Positions 37,571-46,715 of a stretch of 64,000 bases of DNA are shown piece by piece; position 1 is the first letter of the stretch, and each line of letters starts with the position of its first letter. The notes under the pieces were generated by a model, which saw only the letters and a list, made by a program, of their open reading frames with translations, had not been told where the DNA came from and ran no database searches. The position numbers and the translations under genes were made by a program. The stretch comes from an uncultured Roseburia sp. GTDB taxonomy: Bacteria; Bacillota; Clostridia; Lachnospirales; Lachnospiraceae. The stretch lies in assembly GCA_947174805.1 (NCBI GenBank), contig CAMWKH010000005.1:59003-123002 (forward strand). Reading direction: 5' to 3'.

Positions 37571-39025
37571 TTACCATATGAGAAAATTGAGCACAAGCTC
37601 AAACATATTCTTCTCCCCCACTCTTTTATAAAATATCCCGCCATTATGTTTTTCCATCACCGCCTTTGCAATGGCAAGCCCAAGGCCTGTGCCGCCCCTG
37701 CTGTTTCTGTCCTTCTCCCCTCTCACAAAAGCATGAAACATAGTTCCCTGCACATCCTTTGAAATCTCCTCTCCGTCGTCCTCAACCTTAAGGCTCACCT
37801 GCTCCCCTGCTTTTAGGATAATTTTAATCTCCTCTCCCCTCTCATTATATTTCTTCGCATTGGTAAGCAGATTTCCGATCACCCTGGCAAGAAGTTCCTC
37901 GTCCCCCAAAACATAAACCGGCTCCTGGGGAATTTCAATTTCAAAGGCAAATCCCTCCTCCCTAATCTCCCCGTAATATTCCCCACAGATACGCCGGGCA
38001 AGTTCCGCCAGATTCAAAGGTTTTAACTTTGGCTGATAATCGGCGCTTTCCATTTTAAGCATGGTAAATAAATCCTCTGACATCGTATTTACCCGCTCCG
38101 CCTTAAGGGCAATGGTGTGGTAATACCGGGGTAGTTCCTCTTTTGGAACCATCCCCTCCTCTAAGGCACAGGCGCAGGACTTTATAGTGGCAACGGGAGT
38201 TTTTATATCGTGGGACAGCTCTAACAGCATTTTCTGGCGGCTTTTTCCCATTTTTTCATTCTCTGCTCTCTGCATATGAAGCTGCTCTGTCATACGGTTA
38301 AAGGCCTCCCCGATTTCCACAAACTCCCGCTCCCTATGCATGGAGAGTTCCACCTGCTCCTCCCCCTGTTCCACCCTGTTCATCCCCTGAATTAAATTGT
38401 CAAGGGGACGCTTAATTTTCCGGAAAATATAAAAACTTACCCCAAACACATCCAAAAGCAAAAGAACCAGTACCGCAAAAAGTTCCCCGCCGGTAACATT
38501 TGAAATTACAGCCCTGTTCAGATTCATATTATAGACAATGCTAAAAGAATCCAGAGGATAAAACATCAGATAGTATCCCCCTTCCTTTTTCTGCCAGAAC
38601 ACATGATACTCTTCCGCCGGATTACCCCTTGAATCATTATGGATTGTAACAAGGGCATCCCTGCCGAAATTTTTGGTCCGGCCATCCTCTAAAAAAGCCG
38701 TTATTGAAATCAATTCTTCCGGTGTATAAGAACGATTCTTCGTCTGCTTTTCCCCGAAAACTTCTGTCACATGAAAATCTTTATCCAGCTCTTCCACCCA
38801 GCCCCCGAGATGAGAAACCTCTTCCAAATATTCTATGCTTCCATCTTCTTTAAAAGTTATACCCGGAAAATTTTGAAGAGGGATGCGGCTGCTGGAAAAT
38901 GTAAAGAAAAGCAGCAGACTGGCCAAAGTAATTGTAATTGCAATCAGGGAAAATATAACATAACTTCCGATAAGTTTTCCAAAAATACTCCCCCGGTACT
39001 TTTCCTTTTCTCTCTCCTGTCTCAT
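37571..39025 (-). CDS. Sensor histidine kinase with HAMP domain
   Basis: 484 aa. Helix 1 about 18-42, extracytoplasmic sensor to about 172, helix 2 about 178-202, HAMP to about 255, phospho-acceptor His in ELSHDIKTPVATIK (about 273), N box LLTNAKKYNE, G box GGTGLGLAIAK. Pairs with the response regulator, whose stop it overlaps. Last gene of an operon that begins with an ABC transporter. Confidence 0.93.
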   Translation of the reverse strand: MRQEREKEKYRGSIFGKLIGSYVIFSLIAITITLASLLLFFTFSSSRIPLQNFPGITFKEDGSIEYLEEVSHLGGWVEELDKDFHVTEVFGEKQTKNRSYTPEELISITAFLEDGRTKNFGRDALVTIHNDSRGNPAEEYHVFWQKKEGGYYLMFYPLDSFSIVYNMNLNRAVISNVTGGELFAVLVLLLLDVFGVSFYIFRKIKRPLDNLIQGMNRVEQGEEQVELSMHREREFVEIGEAFNRMTEQLHMQRAENEKMGKSRQKMLLELSHDIKTPVATIKSCACALEEGMVPKEELPRYYHTIALKAERVNTMSEDLFTMLKMESADYQPKLKPLNLAELARRICGEYYGEIREEGFAFEIEIPQEPVYVLGDEELLARVIGNLLTNAKKYNERGEEIKIILKAGEQVSLKVEDDGEEISKDVQGTMFHAFVRGEKDRNSRGGTGLGLAIAKAVMEKHNGGIFYKRVGEKNMFELVLNFLIW

Positions 39026-39732
39026 GGCTGCCCCTTTTCAAACCGATAGCCAAGTCCCTTTACCGTTTTAATCATCTGAGGTTTTTTCGGGTCATCCTCA
39101 ATTTTATTCCGCAGATTGCTGATATGCACCATAACCGTGCCCTCATCCCCCAGGAAAGGGTCATCCCAGGAATACTCAAAAATCTGCTGCTTGGTATAAA
39201 TCCTTCCCGGGGATTTCATCAAAAGCTCTAATATTTTAAACTCTGTTTTTGTAAGGGCAATTTCCTTTCCGTCTTTTTTCAGGGAACATTCCGTAAGATT
39301 CATCTTGAGCCCGAAAGCTTTTAAAATATCGCTCCCCGGCTTTATCTGTTCCTGATAATCGTAACTCCGCCTTAACTGGGCTTTGATCCGTGCCATAACC
39401 TCCAGGGGGTTGTAAGGCTTTGTAATATAGTCGTCTGCGCCCAGCTCCAAACCTAATATTTTGTCATAATCCTCACTCCGGGCGGTCATCATAAGAGCCG
39501 GAACTTTACTGATTTCACGGATTTTCCTTAATACAGAAAAACCGTCCATCCCCGGCATCATAATATCCAAAAGCACCAAATCCGGTTTTTCCAAGGCAAA
39601 CAACTCCAAGGCAGCCACTCCGGAGGCTGCCTTAACCATTATCATATTCTCTTTTCCCATAAATAATTCCAGCGCGTCTAAAAGTTCCACTTCATCGTCT
39701 GCCGCTAACACAACAAATCTTCCATCTTTCAT
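39022..39732 (-). CDS. OmpR-family response regulator
   Basis: 236 aa. Receiver with phospho-acceptor Asp in LVLLDIMMPGMDG (about residue 55) and TKPYNPLEV Lys; C-terminal winged helix with TKTEFKILELLMKSPGRIYTK and a HISNLRNKIEDDP stretch. Cognate of the kinase gene that overlaps its end. Likely controls the same operon. Confidence 0.94.
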   Translation of the reverse strand: MKDGRFVVLAADDEVELLDALELFMGKENMIMVKAASGVAALELFALEKPDLVLLDIMMPGMDGFSVLRKIREISKVPALMMTARSEDYDKILGLELGADDYITKPYNPLEVMARIKAQLRRSYDYQEQIKPGSDILKAFGLKMNLTECSLKKDGKEIALTKTEFKILELLMKSPGRIYTKQQIFEYSWDDPFLGDEGTVMVHISNLRNKIEDDPKKPQMIKTVKGLGYRFEKGQP

Positions 39733-39739
39733 ACTTTAA

Positions 39740-40708
39740 TTATTCCTCCTGGCACACACCTTTTAACAACCCGTCAAACCCTTCCGCCAAAGAAAATTTC
39801 CTCTGCCAGCCCTCCGCTGTCTGGTCCAGCAATAATCCTTTTAACATCCCCATGTAATAATATTTACTGCTTCCCTCCTCGTAGTGAAATTCTCCCAAAT
39901 AGTGGTTTTGCCACGCTTTTTCCCCCTCAAGGATACGGTAGGCCAGGCTTTCCACATACCTGGCGCTTCCCTCTAAATTTTCCAGATAAAACTCCATGGC
40001 ATTTGCGGAATCTGACAAAATTTTCCGCCTGTTGTCTGCAAGGGAAAGAGCCTTTAAAACATACTCTTTTTTCTCTTCCCCCTCCTCATGATATGCCTTT
40101 TTTAGAAATTCCATCTCCTCCCGAAACAGAGCTGCCGCCTTGGTGTCTGCGTCTGCTTCCCTTACAATAATATCTTCCCGGCTCTCCTCCTCCCCAAGAT
40201 TTACCCGCCGCATCAAGGCGTCAATATCATCCTGCCATCTACTTGCCTGCCACGCATGGAATGCCTCATGCCAGATGGATGCCGCATGGGCATTTTCGTT
40301 GTAAGTATTCTGGGTAAAAACCATACTTCCCTCAGACATCCCCTGGGAAACTGTGCCTGCCGCATCCAACAGGTCAAAAAGAGCCGAAAACTTTTCATAG
40401 GTGGGGAGCAGTACCTGGTATTCCCCTTCCGCCTCAATGGTAGTTCCCACAAATACGTCAAGGAGGGGGTCTTGTTTTACAATGTCTTCTCCCTTTACCA
40501 CATAATCACAATCTCCATTGTAAAACCGTACCTTGTAATCCGCAAGGAAAAATTCCGGAAACCCCATTTTTTCCATATCAGTTTCTAAAGAAATGGCTTT
40601 CTTATAAATTTCCTGATTCACCTTTGAAAGCCCGTAGCTTCCTGTAATAACCGTACATATCAAAAGAATAAGCCCTGTTAATCCATAACCGATTTTAAAT
40701 AATTTCAT
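39740..40708 (-). CDS. Membrane-anchored zincin-like protein (HEAFH)
   Basis: 322 aa from ATG 40708. One N-terminal helix (about residues 8-25) and a long outside domain. IWHEAFHAWQ at about 145-154 is a HExxH zinc-peptidase motif, and IIVREADADTKAA about 30 residues later could supply a third ligand. I do not recognise the family. It sits between an ABC permease and a two-component system, so it may process a peptide substrate or sense one. Protease activity is inference. Confidence 0.6.
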   Translation of the reverse strand: MKLFKIGYGLTGLILLICTVITGSYGLSKVNQEIYKKAISLETDMEKMGFPEFFLADYKVRFYNGDCDYVVKGEDIVKQDPLLDVFVGTTIEAEGEYQVLLPTYEKFSALFDLLDAAGTVSQGMSEGSMVFTQNTYNENAHAASIWHEAFHAWQASRWQDDIDALMRRVNLGEEESREDIIVREADADTKAAALFREEMEFLKKAYHEEGEEKKEYVLKALSLADNRRKILSDSANAMEFYLENLEGSARYVESLAYRILEGEKAWQNHYLGEFHYEEGSSKYYYMGMLKGLLLDQTAEGWQRKFSLAEGFDGLLKGVCQEE

Positions 40709-40720
40709 CACCCTTCCCCC

Positions 40721-41491
40721 CTATGCTTCTTTTTTCCGAAAAACAAAAAGTCCCAGTGATACCATCCACAGTGCAAAAAGCATTACAAAAACCAAGTGCA
40801 CCTTTATCCCCTCTCCTGTGGCGAAACGATATGCTGCATTTTGGATTCCATTTAAATCCGGCACAAGGAAAAGAAAAAAAGACATGCATTTTCCTCCCAG
40901 TCCCCCCAGCATATTTTTAAAAAGTTCCATCATTCCGTGAAAAACGCCAAAAACCATAACTGCCGCCCCAAAAATTCCCGCTGCCATAACAGGGAATTTG
41001 ATACTCATGACACTGACAAAAAGGCTTACAAAGGAAATGCTCAAGGATAAAATCAAAAATGCCGGAATCATGGGAAGCAGAACTTCCCCATGGCCTTTCG
41101 CCACGGCATAAACCGCCAGGGCGGCATAGAGAATCCCCGCCGCCCAAAGGCTTGCACACACATTGGCCAGTGCCAGTCCTCCGTGGTACGCTTCCTGTCG
41201 GATATTTCTCACCCACACCAAATGGCTGTTTTTCCGCTCATACTCCTTTGGAATCGTATGAAGGCTTAAAACCACCGCCAGCACACAGCCCACAAAATGA
41301 ACCAGGGCATGCATAACCCAAAACATATTCTTAAACCCTGTCACTGCCTCCCCATTCATAGTAATACTTGTCACATCACTGCTGCACAAGAAAAGCAGCA
41401 GAATGGCAAGGGCCGCTATAATATATAACTCTTTTCTTCTCATGCGCTCTTTCAGCGCTGTTTTCATTATAATTCCCGCACTGCTTTTCAT
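40721..41491 (-). CDS. ABC-2 type transporter permease
   Basis: 256 aa with about six membrane helices; N-terminal basic stretch MKTALKERMRRKELY then a hydrophobic helix, and VLSLHTIPKEYERKNSHLVW, the loop common in ABC-2 permeases. Its start overlaps the stop of the ATPase gene by four bases. Probably exports, or gives protection against, a peptide or lipid-active compound. Confidence 0.85.
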   Translation of the reverse strand: MKSSAGIIMKTALKERMRRKELYIIAALAILLLFLCSSDVTSITMNGEAVTGFKNMFWVMHALVHFVGCVLAVVLSLHTIPKEYERKNSHLVWVRNIRQEAYHGGLALANVCASLWAAGILYAALAVYAVAKGHGEVLLPMIPAFLILSLSISFVSLFVSVMSIKFPVMAAGIFGAAVMVFGVFHGMMELFKNMLGGLGGKCMSFFLFLVPDLNGIQNAAYRFATGEGIKVHLVFVMLFALWMVSLGLFVFRKKEA

Positions 41492-42174
41492 ACCTGCATC
41501 CCTCCGTTTAAAGTTTTTGTAAAAATTGTTTCAAGGCTCTCTTCCCCCTTTAAATCATTTTTTGTAAATCTCCGAAGCACTTTTCCTTTCTTCATAATAA
41601 TTCCTTCGTCACACACCTTTTCTATATCGCTTAAAATATGGGAGTTCATTAAAATTGTCTTTCCCTGCTTTTTTAGCTTGAAAATCAATTCTATCATCTC
41701 TATCCGCCCCATGGCGTCAAGCCCTGCACAGGGCTCGTCTAAAATAAGAACAGAAGGGTTTCCAAGCATTGCCTGGGCGAGAGCCAAACGCTGAAGCATC
41801 CCCTTGGAATAAAACTTTATTTTTGTCTTCTCCTCCCCAAGGCCCACCAAAGATAAAAGCGCCCCGCATTCCTCTTTTAAGGTTTCCCTTGGAATCTTCT
41901 GCAGTTCCCCGTAGTACAAAAGCACCTCCATCCCCGTTAAAAAAGGCGGGAAATAAGGCGTCTCCGGGGAATATCCCACAGAGACATCCCCGGGAATTTC
42001 GATGATTCCCTCATCTTTTTTTACAAGAGAAAGTATCATCTTAATGGTGGTACTCTTTCCCGCCCCGTTGCTGCCTAAAAGGGCAAACAGATTTCCTTCT
42101 CTCATGGTAAAGGACACATGATCTACCACTTTTTTTCCGTTGTAGGACTTAGAAAGCCCGGATACTGTAATCAT
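41488..42174 (-). CDS. ABC transporter ATP-binding protein
   Basis: 228 aa. Walker A GSNGAGKST (about 34-42), signature YSKGMLQRLALAQ (about 134), Walker B SVLILDEPCAGLD. Of the CcmA/bacitracin type. First gene of the operon ABC ATPase - permease - zincin - regulator - kinase. Confidence 0.92.
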   Translation of the reverse strand: MITVSGLSKSYNGKKVVDHVSFTMREGNLFALLGSNGAGKSTTIKMILSLVKKDEGIIEIPGDVSVGYSPETPYFPPFLTGMEVLLYYGELQKIPRETLKEECGALLSLVGLGEEKTKIKFYSKGMLQRLALAQAMLGNPSVLILDEPCAGLDAMGRIEMIELIFKLKKQGKTILMNSHILSDIEKVCDEGIIMKKGKVLRRFTKNDLKGEESLETIFTKTLNGGMQV

Positions 42175-42239
42175 AGTAATCTCCTCTCTGCTTTTTCTTC
42201 TAGTCCTATGATACCCTCCCGGTTTTAAGGCAAAATAAA

Positions 42240-42268
42240 AGCAACCTTAAGATATCTTAAAGGTTGCT
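42240..42268 (-). terminator. Intrinsic terminator of the polyamine operon
   Basis: Minus-strand AGCAACCTTTAAGAT/ATCTTAAGGTTGCT stem (one bulge) followed by TTTATTTT, about 37 bases after the aguA stop. It separates the polyamine operon from the ABC operon. Confidence 0.85.
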
Positions 42269-42304
42269 CTTATTATTCATATTGCAAACTTGTGCACACA
42301 GGGT

Positions 42305-43426
42305 CTAAATTATGGCTCTATTGGGAATCTGCTGTGTAATACAGTGTATATTCCCCCCGCCTAAAAGGATATCCCTGGCAGGAACAGAAACCACTCTCCT
42401 CTCCGGGCAGAGCTTTCTTAAAATCTCCGCTGCCCGTCTGTCGCTGTCTCTATTATCCCCTCCGAAAGCAGGCACAATTACCGCCCCGTTGGAAAAATAA
42501 AAATTCACATAGGAAGCCGCCAGACGCTCCCCCGCTTCCCGCACATCCTCCCCGGGCTCAAATACAAACCCTTTTAAATCCTCCTGTGTGATGCACACCG
42601 GAACATCCGGGATTGGAAGCTTATGGACGGTTAATTTCCTGCCCATAGCATCCCTTTCCCGCTCCAAAACCCTAAGGCTCTCTAAAGACAGTTCATACTG
42701 AGGGTCATTTTTATCGTCCGTCCAGGCCAAAACCACCTCTCCGGGCTTTATAAAAGCGCACACATTATCCACATGCTCATCCGTCTCATCCCCGTAAATC
42801 CCCCTGGGAATAAAGAGAACTTTTTTTGCCCCCAGATACTGGAAAAGCCGCCCTTCAATCTCCTCCTTAGAAAGCCCCGGATTTCTCCCGGGACTAAGAA
42901 GGCAGGCCTCCGTTGCCAGAATCGTCCCTTCCCCGTCGGAGTGGATGCTCCCCCCTTCCAGCACAAAAGGCGACGCATCGTAACAGGGCACACCGTAATC
43001 ATCCGCAAAAGCTTTTGCAAAAGCATTGTCTCTTTCCCAGGAAGGGTAAAGGCCGTTGTACGTCCCTCCCCAGGCGTTAAACTCCCAGTTGACGCAGCGC
43101 CTGTCCCCCTTTCCGTTTACCAGAAAAGTAGGGGCAACATCTCTGGCCCAGGCATCATCTGTCTCCGCCGCAAATACGGTTACACCGGGGATGTCAAAAA
43201 GGGCCTCCCTGGCATTTTCTATCACATCAGCCCCTGCCGCCACATATACTTTTTCACTCTCCGCAATACAGCGGATAATCTGAACAAAGGCCTTCCTTGC
43301 CGCCCTTGCCCCGTAGGGCCAGGAGCCGGGACGGGCAGGCCAGATTAAAATACATCCCTCATGGGATTCAAATTCTCCGGGCATGTAAAACCCGTCATGT
43401 AAAGGTGTGTTAAGTATATTCTCCAT
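42305..43426 (-). CDS. aguA: Agmatine deiminase
   Basis: 373 aa. Guanidino-modifying fold: MPGEFESHEGCILIWPARPG at the start, WARDVAPTF, the ENDGYCDE-like GDETDEHVDN loop, and the nucleophile Cys in GGGNIHCITQQIP near the C-terminus. Turns agmatine, from the speA gene in the same operon, into N-carbamoylputrescine. Overlaps the nspC stop by one base. Confidence 0.95.
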   Translation of the reverse strand: MENILNTPLHDGFYMPGEFESHEGCILIWPARPGSWPYGARAARKAFVQIIRCIAESEKVYVAAGADVIENAREALFDIPGVTVFAAETDDAWARDVAPTFLVNGKGDRRCVNWEFNAWGGTYNGLYPSWERDNAFAKAFADDYGVPCYDASPFVLEGGSIHSDGEGTILATEACLLSPGRNPGLSKEEIEGRLFQYLGAKKVLFIPRGIYGDETDEHVDNVCAFIKPGEVVLAWTDDKNDPQYELSLESLRVLERERDAMGRKLTVHKLPIPDVPVCITQEDLKGFVFEPGEDVREAGERLAASYVNFYFSNGAVIVPAFGGDNRDSDRRAAEILRKLCPERRVVSVPARDILLGGGNIHCITQQIPNRAII

Positions 43427-44553
43427 CAGGACAGCCTTCCCTTAAAATCTTCATATCCAAAATGCTTCACAATCTCCGTCTCCCCGTTTTCTTTCAACAG
43501 GCAGATATCCGGCAGGGGTATGCCGTTAAAGGTATTGTTTTTTACCATAGAGTATATGGCCATATCTTCAAACACCAGCCGCTCCCCAATGGGAATCTCT
43601 TTCTCAAAGCTGTAATCTCCAATCACATCCCCCGCCAGGCAGGTGAGGGAGGACAAACGGTAGGTGTAGGGTTTCTCCCCCGGCTCATATCCCCCCCTTA
43701 AAGGCGGGCGGTAGGGCATTTCCAGCACATCCGGCATATGGCAGGCGGCGGAGGCATCTAAAATCAAAATCTCCCCTTCGTTTTCCACCTTATCCATCAC
43801 CTCTGTCACAAGATACCCGGCATTTAAGGCAATGGCCTCCCCCGGCTCTAAGTATACTTCAGCTTTATATTTATCTTTCACTTCCCGAAGAAAAGAAATC
43901 AGTTTCCCTCTGTGGTAATCCGCCCTTGTAATGTGGTGGCCGCCCCCCATGTTTATCCACTTTACTTTGGAGAGCCACTTCCCAAACTGCTTCTCCACTG
44001 CCTGGAAGGTTTTTATTAGGTCTTCTGCATCCTGCTCACACAAAGTATGGAAATGGATGCCCTCAAGGCCCCCCTGGCCAAACTCTGGGTCAGAGGGAAA
44101 CTGCTCCAACGTCACCCCAAGCCTGGAAAGAGCCCCGCAGGGGTCATAAATGGCATGATCCTTTTGGGTGGAAAAACAGGGGTTTACCCGGATTCCCAGG
44201 CTTGCGCCGCCGCACATTTCTTTATAAGTTTCATACTGCCTGAAAGAATTAAACACTATGTGGTCACAGATTTTCGCCAGCTCTCTTACATCTTCCTTTT
44301 TATATGCCGGTGCAAACACATGGTTTTCCTTTCCCATCTCCTCGTATCCAAGCTTTGCCTCATAAAGGCCGCTGGCTGTTGTCCCGCTTATATATTTTCC
44401 AATAAGGGGATATAAGGAATACATGGAAAAGGCCTTCTGGGCCAGAAGGATGCGGGCCCCTGACTGCTGCTCCACATCCTTTAGAATAGAAAGATTCTCT
44501 TTTAATTTTTTTTCATCCACCACATAACATGGAGTTTTCACCTGCTCAAACAT
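43426..44553 (-). CDS. nspC: Carboxynorspermidine/carboxyspermidine decarboxylase
   Basis: 375 aa from ATG 44553. PLP enzyme of the alanine-racemase-fold decarboxylases: KTPCYVVDE start, PLP Lys in LLAQKAFSMY, HFHTLCEQ, INMGGGHHITRADY, YLEPGEAIALNAGYLV. Decarboxylates carboxyspermidine to spermidine. Overlaps the preceding dehydrogenase gene by eight bases. Confidence 0.93.
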   Translation of the reverse strand: MFEQVKTPCYVVDEKKLKENLSILKDVEQQSGARILLAQKAFSMYSLYPLIGKYISGTTASGLYEAKLGYEEMGKENHVFAPAYKKEDVRELAKICDHIVFNSFRQYETYKEMCGGASLGIRVNPCFSTQKDHAIYDPCGALSRLGVTLEQFPSDPEFGQGGLEGIHFHTLCEQDAEDLIKTFQAVEKQFGKWLSKVKWINMGGGHHITRADYHRGKLISFLREVKDKYKAEVYLEPGEAIALNAGYLVTEVMDKVENEGEILILDASAACHMPDVLEMPYRPPLRGGYEPGEKPYTYRLSSLTCLAGDVIGDYSFEKEIPIGERLVFEDMAIYSMVKNNTFNGIPLPDICLLKENGETEIVKHFGYEDFKGRLS

Positions 44554-45814
44554 CTGAATCCACCAACTTGGGGTTTTCATCCACAACCCAGGGAAGCCCA
44601 TACCTGTTTAGCATGTCCATATAGGGGTCCGGGTCAAATTCTTCCACCGTAAACACTCCCGGCTCCTTCCATTTTCCCAAAACCACAAGGGCTGTGCCGA
44701 TCATAGCAGGAACTCCCGTGGTATAGGAGATTGCCTGGGAGCCAAGCTCTTTGTAACACTCCTGATGGTCACATACATTATAAATGTAAATCTTTTTCTC
44801 TTTTCCGTCCTTTTTCCCCGTAAAAATACATCCGATATTGGTCTTACCCACCGTCCGGGGCCCCAAGGCGGCCGGGTCAGGAAGAAGAGCTTTCAGAAAC
44901 TGAATGGGAACAATCTCCCTTCCCTCGTACATCACAGGGGCAGTGCCAAGCATCCCTACGTTTTCCAGGCATTTCATATGGGTTAAATAACTCTGCCCAA
45001 AGGTCATAAAGAAACGGATTCTCTTTACTCCCGGAATATTTTTCGCCAGGGATTCAATCTCCTCATGGTGTAAAAGGTACATGTCCTTTTTTCCAACCTG
45101 TGGAAAATCATATTCTCTTTTTATGCTCATAGGGGCAACTTCCACCCATCTGCCATCCTCCCAGTAAGAGCCTGGAGCGGAGACTTCCCGCAGGTTAATT
45201 TCCGGGTTAAAGTTAGTGGCAAAGGGATATCCGTGGTCTCCCCCGTTGCAGTCCAAAATATCAATGGTTTCTATCTCATCAAAATAGTGTTTTAGGGCAT
45301 AGGCGGTAAACACACTGGTTACTCCCGGGTCAAAACCGGTGCCAAGGAGTGCCGTAATCCCTGCCTCTTTATATTTCTCCTGGTAGGCCCACTGCCAGGA
45401 ATAGTCAAAATAAGCGGAAAACCCAAGGTCCTTACAACGCTTCTCATAAATCTCCCGCCATTTCGGTTCCTCCACATCCTCCGGCTCATAATTAGCCGTG
45501 TCAATATAATCCACCTTACATGCAAGGCAGGCATCCATAATCGTAAGGTCCTGGTAAGGAAGAGCCACATTTAACACAGCCTTTGGCTGATACTCCTGAA
45601 TCAGCTCTACCAGTTCCTCTTTGCTATCCGCATCCACTTTTGCAGTGGTAATCACTGTTTTCGTCTTGCCGGAAAGCTCCTCCTTTAAGGCGTCACATTT
45701 CTCCTTTGTCCTGCTGGCAATACAAATCTCTGTAAACACATCGCTGTTCTCACAGCATTTTGTAATCGCAACTCTGGCCACACCGCCGCATCCTATAATT
45801 AATACTCTGCTCAT
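44546..45814 (-). CDS. Carboxynorspermidine/carboxyspermidine dehydrogenase (saccharopine dehydrogenase family)
   Basis: 422 aa from ATG 45814 (AGGAGG upstream). Rossmann start VLIIGCGGVARVAI, then VNVALPYQDLTIMDACL and GTGFDPGVTSVFTAY, all usual in this family. Condenses putrescine with aspartate semialdehyde and reduces the imine. Adjacent nspC, which takes its product, makes the assignment firm. Confidence 0.9.
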   Translation of the reverse strand: MSRVLIIGCGGVARVAITKCCENSDVFTEICIASRTKEKCDALKEELSGKTKTVITTAKVDADSKEELVELIQEYQPKAVLNVALPYQDLTIMDACLACKVDYIDTANYEPEDVEEPKWREIYEKRCKDLGFSAYFDYSWQWAYQEKYKEAGITALLGTGFDPGVTSVFTAYALKHYFDEIETIDILDCNGGDHGYPFATNFNPEINLREVSAPGSYWEDGRWVEVAPMSIKREYDFPQVGKKDMYLLHHEEIESLAKNIPGVKRIRFFMTFGQSYLTHMKCLENVGMLGTAPVMYEGREIVPIQFLKALLPDPAALGPRTVGKTNIGCIFTGKKDGKEKKIYIYNVCDHQECYKELGSQAISYTTGVPAMIGTALVVLGKWKEPGVFTVEEFDPDPYMDMLNRYGLPWVVDENPKLVDSDV

Positions 45815-45830
45815 CTCAACCTCCTGCAAA

Positions 45831-46685
45831 CTAATTTTCTTCCTCCATCAACATATCTTCCACATATTTAGGCAGCATAAAGGCTCCTTTATGTAAATTT
45901 GTGGTATAATACCAGGTTTCAATATTCCTGCCATTCCACCGCTTTTCATCTAAATCCCTTAGGGGATGATATTTCTTTGACACAAAGCCAAAGAGCCAGT
46001 AACCGGAAGAACAGGTGGGGATATGGGCCTGATACACTTTACTGATGGGAAAACTGTGGCTGGCTTTCCTGTGCATGGCACGGCAGGACTCCTCATCCTC
46101 ATCGTAAAAGGGGCTGCCGTGCTGATACACCATCATGCCGTCCTCCTTTAAGGCCCGGTAGGAGTTGCCGTAAAACTCTTTGGTAAAAAGCCCTGCGGTA
46201 TGCCCCAAGGGGTCAATGGCATCGTTTATAATCAAATCATACTCCTCGTGCCTGGTGCGAAGGAACCGAAGGCCATCCTTAAAATAGACGGTAACTCTGG
46301 GGTCTTTTAACCCGCAGGCATTGTCGGGAAAATATTCTCTGCACACATTGACAAAAACCTCGTCCGGTTCCACCACGTCTATCTGGCGGATTTCCTTATA
46401 ATAGGATAACTCCCTGCACACGCCCCCGTCGCCGCCGCCGATGACAAGCACTTTCTCCACATGGGGATGAACAGCCATGGGCACATGCACAATCATCTCA
46501 TCATATGTAAACTCATCTTTCTCAGAAAAAACAATACTTCCGTCAGAACTGATAAATCTGCCGAACTCCTCGGACTCGAAAACATCCAGTCTCTGGTAAT
46601 CTGTCTGTGCCCCAAACAACTGTTTTTCCACTTTCACAGATACCTTAACCTTTTCCGTATGATAATCTGAAAACCATAATTCCAA
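45831..46685 (-). CDS. speE: Polyamine aminopropyltransferase (spermidine synthase family)
   Basis: 284 aa, normal length. N-terminal beta domain (LWFSDYHTEKVKVSVKVEKQ), then VLVIGGGDGGVCRELSYY, VVEPDEVFVNVCREYFPD and the catalytic Asp region DLIINDAIDP. The family uses decarboxylated SAM, but no speD is in the window, and this operon also has the carboxyspermidine route. Its actual contribution is unclear. Confidence 0.88.
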   Translation of the reverse strand: MELWFSDYHTEKVKVSVKVEKQLFGAQTDYQRLDVFESEEFGRFISSDGSIVFSEKDEFTYDEMIVHVPMAVHPHVEKVLVIGGGDGGVCRELSYYKEIRQIDVVEPDEVFVNVCREYFPDNACGLKDPRVTVYFKDGLRFLRTRHEEYDLIINDAIDPLGHTAGLFTKEFYGNSYRALKEDGMMVYQHGSPFYDEDEESCRAMHRKASHSFPISKVYQAHIPTCSSGYWLFGFVSKKYHPLRDLDEKRWNGRNIETWYYTTNLHKGAFMLPKYVEDMLMEEEN

Positions 46686-46715
46686 ATCTATTTCCTCCTG
46701 CTAAACAAATGAATG

